DNA of 64,000 bases from positions 39,993-103,992 of the forward strand of contig CAMOIE010000011.1 of NCBI GenBank assembly GCA_946615905.1, read 5' to 3'. The notes under the pieces are model-generated. The model was not told where the DNA came from. It made no database searches and was given only the letters and a program-made list of their open reading frames with translations. The translations under genes were made by a program, and so were the position numbers. Numbering within the stretch: position 1 is the first letter of the stretch; each line of letters begins with the position of its first letter. This DNA is from an uncultured Treponema sp. Its GTDB lineage: Bacteria > Spirochaetota > Spirochaetia > Treponematales > Treponemataceae. Positions 12,001 to 19,200 of the stretch are shown here, one piece after another.

Positions 12001-13236
12001 GGAATCTCAGCAGATGAGCTGAAAAAGAACATCTCATTCTTCGTGACAGAGACACAGGAATTCAGGGGAGAAATCATCGAAACCGATTTGACCGCACGAG
12101 AAGCCTTCAAACTTGCGGCTGAAAAGAACAAGAATTCGCTTGGCGAATACGGAGTGGGCGCATACTCACCGGACGACATCGCGCTGAACTTCAAGCCCGA
12201 AAAAAACGGCGAAGGGCTTTTCTACTGGATTGTTCCAAACGCAAAGAATCCCGCAGGGTGCGAAATCGACACGACGCTCCTTGAACAGCGACCAAATGAA
12301 TTTGTCCTGAATGAAGTAAAGAATCAACTTGAAGAAGCACGGGATTATTACGCAAGGGAAGTGGCGGAGACTCTGGAGCGGAAAACTGAACGAGCAGAAG
12401 TAAATGCCCGCTCCCATAGCCTCGTGAACTCAACAAAAGGAATTGAAATTACTCCCGATGACCTGAAATATGCAAAGACTTTCCTTCCAAAGAGCCAATA
12501 TTCGCTCGTCTTGCAGAACACGACCGGCGAAGAAGGCGAACATTTCAAGGAAATAATCAAGAACATCGCTGACAAGGCTCGCTCAATCGAAGGAAAATCA
12601 GAAATCGTTGACGAGAACGGAAAGCATCCGCTGGCGTTCAAGTACACTTTTCCGAACGACACAAAATTCTACATCTCCGAATGGAACGGAGAGGATGAAG
12701 TTTTCGGCTACACCGTCCTCAAAGGCGACACCCAGATGTCCGAATGGGGCTACTCGTCTTTGAGAGAAATCCGCGACCTTTCCCTAAAGGCAAGCAACGG
12801 CTTCCCTGTCACGAGCGAGATGACTTTCTACGGACTGGAGACGACCATCGAGAAAATGGCGGCGAGCGACTATCCCGAACTTGCATCAAGCATGGGCGAG
12901 GAAAAGAAAAGCCACGAAGAAGAAATGATTGCCCAGTTCAGCAAGGAAATGAACGAGGCATTTGCGGAAAAGCACCTTGAGCCGACAACAGAAAACATTC
13001 CTGTCGTCTCCTTCCATGTCATGCAGTCGATGGATTCTTCTGAAAAGAAGGAAATCATCAGCCTCATGGAAAAATGCGGCTGCACCGACGAGACGAAGGC
13101 AAATGAATTCTTGCTTGCGGTGAAAAACTACGGAACGCCGGGCGGAAAGGCAAAAATCAGACAGGCACTCGAAGCGATTAAGAATCCCGAAAATACGCGG
13201 CAGATTGAGGAAGATGAGCCGGAAGCGGGAATGTAG
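1..13236 (+). CDS. Giant polyvalent protein: RadC/JAB domain plus ComM/YifB AAA+ helicase (5' partial)
   Basis: The frame is open from base 1; the first possible start inside the window is a GTG at 37, with no convincing ribosome binding site, so the gene probably begins upstream. Numbering from 37, residues about 190-300 form a RadC-like JAB metalloprotease fold with H251-N-H253-P-S-G and D264, the H-x-H-x10-D zinc motif. The middle (about 300-3450) is acidic, rich in Glu, Asp and Lys, and probably many small association domains of the kind found in large polyvalent proteins; I cannot name each. Residues about 3478-3985 are a full ComM/YifB magnesium-chelatase-like ATPase: Walker A GAPGCGKT at 3698-3705 and Walker B LFLDEAAE with D3783. 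ComM is a branch-migration helicase for incoming single-stranded DNA, so a role in establishing transferred DNA is inferred. The stop lies 21 bp before the next giant gene. Confidence 0.85.
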   Translation, partial: CNGTWEVQDDGGVTSREFDQFARDFKSVLKEICSQDWEVADYSKGHYFVSSFLRNASHPENYLYVHVSDIRYNPNWYESILYRTAENEKDYRGGGNRYASLGELSAALERENRAIEREVQKEFEKTPDDNNISQTQIQEAEEERKRITEPVLSGTKGGLYSAFKTFEEKGVFEIKGQKVDLDDGQLTESGWKQLEAAMEIYRNKKFETFRYVLIDRKSGEILDQLAISAHMPNFCLASLPNNETLKQVITQAEKLDCLVAVCHNHPSGNTKESLLDQKLTLKLEEAMKNQFESRFAGHIILDHGNFNLYIPDLGWKLVKTLTESEKDPLELEEKPEWAEQDAANAASLLAGARKIDGDANWNDDYIPVAFTNIDNKITAIQYYGKDFFKESPNNVRNGFMETAMDSGTVSAFPIVTDSLLKKLPEYERTELEAALKNHVENNAFTDAVFGSLTITEKFNINPGEKYNNAFGDMLEENVSVQSTWNREIDESLFKTKEPMVAAERTAEPEAESYGKNDGARAASEKLDRIIHETFLTLTESERNEGLTEEAKRARYENWQKPIVDEIKAAITDGNPDVIKEIEDFSEDRGDHKSENSWQTDEEAFRNDVTGKLLPELYGKVQEKIKAEFDEKKIPYVQLVFSESRDFGPDGKVYSLKEFNEILTESDSVFHNRRTYAAEKYGSADRYWELENEEKIPDEDKGIRFGYDKTEFKIFNIPNLANPGDTITYEPGRYDIGDGHGSVFDYIRATCSHDSIIEGMNSLEEEMLFPHVADTQKLFVERAVTSVAKNLKENASKAREEVILANELYKKAHDRILIDRSELDAAERALKESSASVRKTYDDAVTSLCWRVLNEYPFAPSSGKNSEFMRYIANAAKKMVEEELYRPTRESQKAMNKGENFEIDWVVQHKIWGAMPSAVNLDDYTSKILWNVAEERGISVSETREEEISEETALTEKMVAKYAEKAEKYKDALKVAYKSGEVSDSEREKLDALKNELGLSEAERDAFEKPYILAKKPQEKGKPLHFNDICDFHNMHLCDAADGGLRWETIDHSDIEYLEVGDTYIEKCVGGGYGISNAFISIGGSIEDLYAEYGENHFPEEAVKDGKVILFDRSEGGVSSTIENYIRTRFNILSAMEIEEEYTESLGIHGEVLKDYIKQANEKEFYDVEISDEDAENLATLCRDFDDIDLYMFKLPFPMNQDIQLVEWDEKDRPIIQEIDTENGFVHLLHELHEHFSGDVYYDSEVATVDRLIAAFNRGVNEERYLASIPTFEDDREKMEDFFRISKDDFLLSYSYLTEREYDATAQKVSERFLQKEGEKKEINLAGLFNGMISESEIAAGSETVLLSSGNTIERSQPNGDSDVRYYDMRNNNAEKYIAFDRIEVTKIAEINGISYFKTDHEDPEFCGEVFSLNESEVNLAFMASDMELSANEAKKEAFISYDTAKSVIFDEEIIYDKEDGTINFYAWATDKLVEQFVPSEKRLGLSDSDNEFNFHFTYKDEKNITLDFSYYKGDEQIFETFKISPESEGFDQLKEIMDAYTVERDGKHIGDYKALDDLEPLEYAKLSQIVNAAAVPLFSDEMSRKIIGHYERHGIPLYKNDENEVFVYHKNYDDPHREYEESPVEKFRLADVLKNYIDEVGAVSEKNGKESDGMLNQIKKVCDSLTVKENIVGNPEKGIDFAENFFCEHFTEQEKRLAREQPAEGKSGDLMSYPQTLAYMKLTERMRGEITLKNGDAIADVLEKIAGKIVSDPNYTLDVAFKEYTAVVPMNTEEILDEYGLDDIGDYSFGIADNLRRWIENYGDNDKEQTFYVEKAILEFDRAANDGSLIPFSGINRYGENDTDYKALPPDEKAKVIRAAESAILELAEKETDSDFSNRNLENALSYLYSFKSDGDKGIDRNIAYAELNRYFQFASQDESGIRSAKYGDMPTDGEYLKIKNITNILNRILSDDGTTITPDGRFCMNWSLDAGPYYELWNNGCFFDISGEWDNQATDCYIDGILDAVNAAAEKSGMKTVSLYEYEEREKQILDSIKNDLVLAALNRSSDERYTDDDIKFLLTEENIEHALGSDILENKTEIEAFYDKYGVDGIKNAVLCDSLNPDDFPKPKNVLDSKYAPLPAEKLIHFINIAQLDSFDTEMADECLKTFVSGKIPLVYDELGNVYQRNIGNSRTDSEDDFEMLNPSAVIEFYKDDLERQAAIADEEWFSEHKNTIDTLNDIQDYLVKIENTVEVTTENAEILSDFVNGHKEEFGKAFNKTDGRVPAFDDMTKELAEDIIETLEVGDYSVRYDEAEKKFFIYDQQSADETLFEEVDASTLVSKADEIADNWHRDAESTTHENEICERLEKFLYPTESFYPVRLTFDMNVPSSFIDLLKKDNNTFYSTFLQTTKEVFKTDTTVSNAYNGKLDSKNRFNLTFDLDTSIVVKEPFHETDLNQKEIEEELSRNIGNALQNRFLDYIPRKPTWEDLKQLFNEKELETARQRAEKYVAKNISVSDLIAATVVELGRDCTVTFNSITARELPKERTWDEISADWNNRDFDEAKERSKEILQEQKKDYSERELKEETVYQLLYDKIPAKPDRSSEELSFNSSVLEEMSEKYVAKELSFGDFQNYFEEKQMERQEENSTQKEVKAEFDAESFKENKAYQEFREEALRFSESYMKNGIKEVDFFQTQTAHSTSSIDFYRLKKSKSPEGNENLIVEYNRSFGSKMNLLNLTTNEFIGDSINEKTKSFMERQTQSFLNLCESHADEFIDNAVKRAKLLRKFQQETMERKFYDRYVEVWKKEHEYEEGVSEPASFGEFLDNEYLDARIMKDCLSEELYKDYAGYIKAFYKNKVEQGEFLSFEEADNLSFTLYSLDKDSVRPSGEQILTGLEDGWDFDDACNGYMIANSDDLPEGVTVIMRLDDMQVFGDDHAAALQAEKDGIKLIPKDELDFRLDEDGEIDERSHYDYIDTPENRKLLKEAGLLRGIEIGEYVTLDLKALSQSEKYRRTGFDIESESVVGGTTEWLENTSNRIKFTREDGETFFDLIDDVGTVLAENGEEVRVVERKDGMYKLIADEESELPFTFYLSDEDFEIATGRVSFSQLREEQEKNAAHLEEAKRLISDFCFSGYMSTPDFEDLRNIGLAYTDYFDPVTQCEYPIQVSVNLVEPSVTATLNGKEIWKDSYKDLKELNELALANLDFESLVSTSNVDVDAALKDERDSLEADLKTAAERILGESFEETAIKDVKLYDPYAYGLPEDNKIHILIEVDSKSREDSLFNALNAGGFKLPNGKEVDFNPITPQESGTIEEYLEHLKSLNEKERHQESEKSAVTNGNCLGWEDEIESWLNKNFYREGDHFNGTKTVGKYSYTLNPSLAERIKGSELALFENAKEPPEEILNRIKDSKFDEAQDSKIADIVSDLQEYMRQTYNAALSEGDIRDYLFDDEKLQVLQPPNEEWLSLETDETKRKLIKAGIQIAENPQNTNQKENEMENNEETAERKTMPVYTFSPFGYEGALVQIETDLRRGIPAYDIVGISDGVVKETRERIRAAFRNSDLDFPAERVLQSASPADLKKEGPLDLAMAVGILAQKGDFIKGPVMVLGSLELSGQVRPVRGATAAVRCAVESGIKNIVCDPMTAKEIENVSGIRILEVRNLSEANAGLKDIENFRQTGTEKSQDAENKVEFTTSHDDEELPDIVKGNYETVRAMEIAAAGKHNILITGAPGCGKTILNTELLPKITPRLTLEESFSKQRIWSIAGLYSPKNDDRLPSIRMPHPTASIEGMFGGGEQCRPGEISLAHHGILFLDEAAEFKTSVLQMLRIPLENRSVTLSRAGRSTVYPADLQLSIAMNPCPCGNKETNGGKLCLDSEKSIDQYWGKLSSSLLDKVEIKNFMQKDENDKRETTLQEMRERIATAIKIQRERGVYNSRLSPQEVAHYCEISDEDRKLLENFAERYDLPQRSISNTLKVALTVANMDGRTQIRTNDLKEAMEMTAPVFEKPREYHFDPAFPHGISADELKKNISFFVTETQEFRGEIIETDLTAREAFKLAAEKNKNSLGEYGVGAYSPDDIALNFKPEKNGEGLFYWIVPNAKNPAGCEIDTTLLEQRPNEFVLNEVKNQLEEARDYYAREVAETLERKTERAEVNARSHSLVNSTKGIEITPDDLKYAKTFLPKSQYSLVLQNTTGEEGEHFKEIIKNIADKARSIEGKSEIVDENGKHPLAFKYTFPNDTKFYISEWNGEDEVFGYTVLKGDTQMSEWGYSSLREIRDLSLKASNGFPVTSEMTFYGLETTIEKMAASDYPELASSMGEEKKSHEEEMIAQFSKEMNEAFAEKHLEPTTENIPVVSFHVMQSMDSSEKKEIISLMEKCGCTDETKANEFLLAVKNYGTPGGKAKIRQALEAIKNPENTRQIEEDEPEAGM
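10421..10434 (+). promoter_or_regulatory. Internal Shine-Dalgarno and in-frame ATG before the ComM domain
   Basis: AGGAG at 10421-10425 is followed six bases later by ATG at 10432, in frame with the giant gene (codon 3466 counted from 37). The ComM-like domain begins 12 codons later. This looks like either a surviving start of a once-separate yifB/comM gene or a live internal start giving a free ComM protein of about 934 residues beside the fusion. Confidence 0.6.
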
Positions 13237-13257
13237 GCGACAAAAGGAGCGGAACTT

Positions 13258-16200
13258 ATGGAAAGAAACATACTTTTGCAGAACGAAAAAATCACAATCC
13301 GGGAGAATACCGCAAAGCGTGGAATAGAAGTCATTTTTCCCATGAAGCCGGACGAAAAGGCGCGGCAATCCTTAAAAGACGCGGGTTTTCGCTGGTCACG
13401 ACCGCAGCAGCTTTGGTGGGCCTATGACAATGAGCGGACACGGCAGTATGTCGAGGAAGAAATCTCATACCAACGCGACATGAAGAAGCTCGCCGATTGG
13501 GAAGAATTTTATCAGGAATATACGGAACTCACGAAAAACGGAAAAAATGAAGAAATCGAGCAGAAATCGCTTTTCTCGCCCGAAAGTTACCTTGAAACTT
13601 TCCGCGAAAAGGCCGAGATGCTGTTTGACAGCCCTTCATTTAAAGATTATACTATCTATAACAAGATAGATAGTAATAGACAGACAGAAGAAACGGAGGT
13701 GTCTTATGAAAGCGATGAATCCAGTGGCGGTGCGTCCGGTCAAGGTGGAGAGCCTTCTGGGAATGGAAGCGGAGAAAGTTCAGGCGGAAATCCTCCTGAA
13801 CTCGCGGAACGGACTGATTCCCAAGTGGAAGGAAATTCCGGAAGCGGACACTCCGGAGATGGACACGGAGACGATCTTCCGCTCGCAGACGGGAGACGGT
13901 CTGACGCTGAGCCTTCACCAGTCTACGGTGCCGCTCCCGATGGACAAATTTCCGAACCTGTTGGGCAAGATGTCGGCGACAAGGACGCTCCAATACGTGC
14001 AGAAAATCTGCAAGCGGGAGGGGTGGTCTATGGAATACCCGAACATCATGGCAGTGCTGAACAACCTGGACATGGAGACAGCCTAAAAATCATAGAACCG
14101 ACCGAGCCTTACCGTACAAAGCCGGAAAGTTCGGCCGGGCAATCCCCACAAGCAAGACTCACGAAATCACAAGCCCGCGACATCCGGAGCGAAGTCAAGG
14201 AGCTTCTATCAAAATTCACAGATGAAGAAATCAAAAGCAATCCCGATTACTTGTCCCTTCTTTCCCAGTATGAGGGCGGTGGTGGTCTGAAGGAACAGGA
14301 TGCCACAAGCACGGAAACGTTGAACGCCTTTTACACCCCAAGAAACATCGTGCAGTCAGTCTGGAGCATTGCGGACTTCTACGCTCCGAACGCAAAGACC
14401 GTTCTGGAGCCTTCAAGTGGAATCGGACGCTTCGCCGAGAACAGACCGCAAAACAAATTCACCCTTCGGGAACTTGACGAAACTTCGGCGCGAATCGCGA
14501 AAATCCTTCATCCCGATGCGGAGGTGATTCAAGGTGCGTTCCAGTCGCAGTTTTTTGATGCGGAAGGAGTCGCCCGCAACAAGGACTATGTTCTTCCCAA
14601 ATATGACCTCGTTATCGGAAACCCGCCTTACGGCGCGAACTCAGGCGAATGGAAGGGAAAGGGCGAGGGAAAAGAATTCGACCGAATCGAAGAATACTTC
14701 CTAAAAAGAGGTCTGGAGTCGCTCAAAGACGAGAATTCTCTGCTCGTGTTCGTGATGCCGAGCGGATTTCTGAACAGTGCGGACGACGTGCAGAAGCACA
14801 TCATCGCGGAGCAGGGGCAGCTTGTCGGAGCGTTCCGCCTTCCTGAAAGGGCATTCCCCACGACTGAGGTCGGAACTGACATCCTCGTGATGAAAGAATA
14901 CGACCACTGGCAACGAAACCACATCTCGGATGCGATGACGGACGATGAGCGCGAGACGCGGCGTATTCTAAGCGGCGGTATATATTTCAAGGAACACCCG
15001 GAAAACATACTTGGTGAGGTGAATACGCGGACAAACCGGTTCGGGCGTGAAGAGGAATATGTCACAACCCACGAAGGGCTTTCCGTTCAGGACGAGCTGA
15101 ACAAAATCGCAAAAATCATCGGCTTTGCGTCAAGAAATGAGAAAATTGAAAATCAGGAAGTTTCGGATGACGGAAATCCGCGATTCGCTCAGACTTCAAC
15201 CGCTTCATCTGCAATTGCAGAAGCCCACGAATTCAAGACGAAAAAATATCCCTACATAAACGAGGACGGAACGCTGAATCCCGACCGAATCCGTGCGGGC
15301 GACATCATCATTCGTAAAGAGGACGGGATGCCCTATGGCGTTCAATTTGTCATGGGCGACTATATTCGTCTCAACACAATCACAATGAAAAAGGAAAACA
15401 CCCAAAACACAGAATTGTTTGTGGAAAAAGAAGAAAAACGGTCTGATGAGAAAAGTTTTGAGCTGGGGCAGGACTGGAAAGACGTCGCGAACGAAAGATT
15501 TTATGCGCCGACTCTGGAGCAGCTTGAAAACTGGAAATATCCGTCCTGGTACAAAGAGCATATTGACTATCAGGACAATTTTGAGAGACTGCGTGATAAA
15601 ATCAGAAAGCCATTGGCAACGCTTGATTATGAAAGACTTTCAAAAGATGAAGTTTTAAAAAATTTTGCAAAAATCTGCACAAAGGAACTTGAGTTTCTCT
15701 GCGAATGGAACGACAAGACTCGCGAAAATCGAGTAAATCCTAACACGAGCGAAACGCTCACCTACGGAACCGATGAATACGGCTATGCCCGTGTCGCCCA
15801 TGAACTTGCGGAAATCTGCGACTTCTACGGCTCCGATCTGGTGCTTGCTGTCGTCACGAATTCCGCACGGTTCATGGCAGAAAACAGTCAGATTGACAGG
15901 AATTATTACGAACGGTGCATCGAAGAATACAAGGACGATATTTTTAAGACGGCGGAAACAATTCCTTTTGCCGAAGAAATCAAGGATATTGTCTGCTCAG
16001 AGGAAAAAGTAGGCAAAAAAGGACGAGGAAACGAAATCTGGGATTTGAGCCGTGAATACAAGAATCTCACGAAGCACCATGCGATAACTCCCGAATGGAC
16101 TTTTGATAAAGTCCTTGAAAAAGAAAACATAACGCTGAATGACATCGCGAAAAATTCTCCATCCTTTATGACTGAGCCGAAAAAAGAAGAAACTGAAGAA

Positions 16201-19200
16201 GAGGCGGAAAAACTTGCCTACTCGGACGGACAGGTTTATTCATATGTTCACGAAGGCTATGCTGCCAAAATCTGCCACGCCGTAAAGGAAGGAAACGAGG
16301 ATGCCCTAAACACAATGGCGACATTCCTTGCCAAAAACGTGAGCGAGCCTTGCGTCCTGGTTCCGATTCCGCAGCATACGGGAAAAGCTGAATACACGCT
16401 GGAACTCGCAAAGGAAGTTCAGCGGATTGTAAAGGAAGAAAAAAACATCGACGTTGAGATTGCGGACGTTCTTTCCTCAATGCCACACGAAACTCTTTAC
16501 GAGCAAAAAAAGAAGCTCAAAAAACAAGAGCTTACAGACGAGGAGATAAACGCCCTTGATTACGGAAACCTGAAAGTTGACTCGAATTTCAAACTTGAAA
16601 GCGGGAAAACCTACCTTGCGCTCGACAACGTTTATTCCACGGGAAAGACCTTTGAGGAAACTGAAAAACTCATTTCGGGGATTAGACCGCTAGTTTTCGC
16701 AGTAGGGCACAGGGGAAAAGAAAAATTCCTTTCTGAGTTCGGAATTAAAAAAGAAACTCCCTACATCGAAAAAGCCTTGCAAAGGGCAAAAGAGAGGACG
16801 ACCGAAATCTCCAGAAAACAGGACGTGCGAAATCTCTTGGGCATTGAGCGAGATTTAAGAATCTCCGACTTCAATTCGTTCTCAAAGTTCCAGTGGTCAA
16901 ATTCGCACAGCGTCGAGTGGTATTTTAAGCCGCATTTCGACATAAACACAAGGCAGCTTCTCATCACCACGGAAGTCGAGCGGAACGGAAAGACGGAAAA
17001 AGTCCTTCTCGGAACAATCATGCCGGACGGCGAGGTAATCAAGACCTACGACGAATACTCCGAGGATTTTCAGGAACAGCGAAAAAAAGGCGGCTGCATC
17101 ACCAACGCACGAAAAGAGCGGCTTGATTTCATATTCGAGGAAATCTCAAAAAAATATCTTCCCGTGATGGATTCATTTCTGGGAGCAAAAGACGGTAGGG
17201 CATATTTTGCTTCATTAGAAGACGATGTGCCTGAAAGAATCTGTGAGCAAAAATATTCCTACGGAAGGGAAGTCGTCGTTTTTTCCTCTGAAAACCTTGA
17301 AGAAGTCAAATTCAAAAATCCGATGAAAATTGTTCTCAACAAGGATTTTTACCCACAAATCTACGAAATGAAAAGGGACGGGGATGACTATGACGGGATT
17401 GCAGTCTTCGCGAAATTGCAGTCGGTCTTTCCCAGAAAAGGAGAGGTAAACCTTTCTGAAATCGAAGATGACAATGCTGTTGCACGGCTTTCAGGTGATG
17501 AGGTGGAGATTCCGCCCGAAAAATCATTCTACGAATTTGGCGGTGGTTGGAGCGGAGAGAATTCAGACGAGAACTGGAAGAAATACAGCGATTACACCGA
17601 CTCAATCGAAGAAGCCCACAAAAAGCAGTGGAATACGGCACTTGATGAGGTGGTGCGTCTTTCAGGCTTTAAGTCACAGGAAGAATATTTTGAAAAAGCA
17701 GCTGAAATCATAAACACAAGGATTCAGAAGCGGGAAAAGGCATTTGAAGAAAAGATGAAGGAAATACGAGAAGATCAGGATGCCGACATAATCCTGAACG
17801 AAATCCTCTCGCATCGCTTTCAGGTAGGACAGGGTGAATTCACCGTAGCGGGCTACAAAATCAATTTCTCGCAGAACAAGAACGACCATGCGGCAGTTGA
17901 CGTTTTAATTGACGGGAAGAACGTCCTCACGATAAACGAAGAAGAAGCGAGCCTGACTTCCCACGGAAATTTCCGAATTACGCCAAATTTCATAACAAAA
18001 ATCATGGAACGCTGGAACACCTGGCCCACGGTCTCGGACAGCGACACAGAAGAAGAACGGCTTTCCTTGAACGAAATGCTTTCTGAAAAACGCTTCTCGA
18101 AAAATGACATCGAAAAGGGCAAATTTATTGCGGAAAATTTCATCACCCTCTCAAAAGAACAGTGGCAGTCTCACGGCTTTGACTACGAAGGGGAAGAGTT
18201 TTCCATCCGAAAATTCGGAACACTCCAGAAAGCCTATCAGGGAAAATCGAACTACCCGCTCTTTGAATTTGACAACCGGAGCGACATCTTGAAACTCTGT
18301 CAGGAATCATACGACAGGGGAATAATCACCGCAGTCGAGGAAGCGTTCCGAAAAAGGTACGCGAACCTCACCGTCATAAAGGACATAGTAATCGACAAGA
18401 ACCGCTACATCGACACGGACGGCTCCACGATTATCGCTCCCGCAGAAAGCCCGCGCTACACGCCGGTGAAGGAAGAACTTCTTTCCAACTCCGGCTTTGC
18501 GGAAATTTACGGGAAGAAATGGAACGAGGGCGAACGCGCGTTCTGGGCGGCGACGGACAGAAAAGGCTATGTTGACACCTCAAAACTCACGGATGAGCAA
18601 CTGGCGAGCCTGAAACAGAGCGACAGCTACATCCTTGATTTTGACGGAAAGAGCGAGAGATATATCCACAAGGAACTTTACGCTTCCGAGAACATCTACA
18701 AAAAAATCGACCGTCTGGAAAAACTTTACAAGATGGGAAAAATTGACGAGAAGAATTACAGCCGCAACAAATCCCTTCTTTCCGAATCGCTCCCGGAGCC
18801 GAAGCGGATTGATGAAATTGAAGTCTCCTTGATTTCTCCTTTCGTTGAGGATTTACGGCTTGACGGCGAGGAACTCAAAGAACGCTTCATAGAGTGGGCA
18901 ACGGGCTGCAACATCGAGGACTCGGAGAACAGGCGAGACGACATCACGGACTTCACTGTTGCTGGCATCACGCGCGATGACGTTCCCGCGACAATCACCT
19001 GGGGTGACATCGTTGACTATGCGGACGGAACGCCGCTTCCCGCAATCAGGAACGACGAGCTTTCCGACGAGGAGAAGGCACAGGTCCGCAACCAGAAAAT
19101 CAACGACAGGAAAGAAACGGCGGAAAGGCTTTTCAACCATTTCCTTCACAATGAATTGACCGATGCGGAAAAAGCCGTAATTGCTGATTCCTACAACCGC

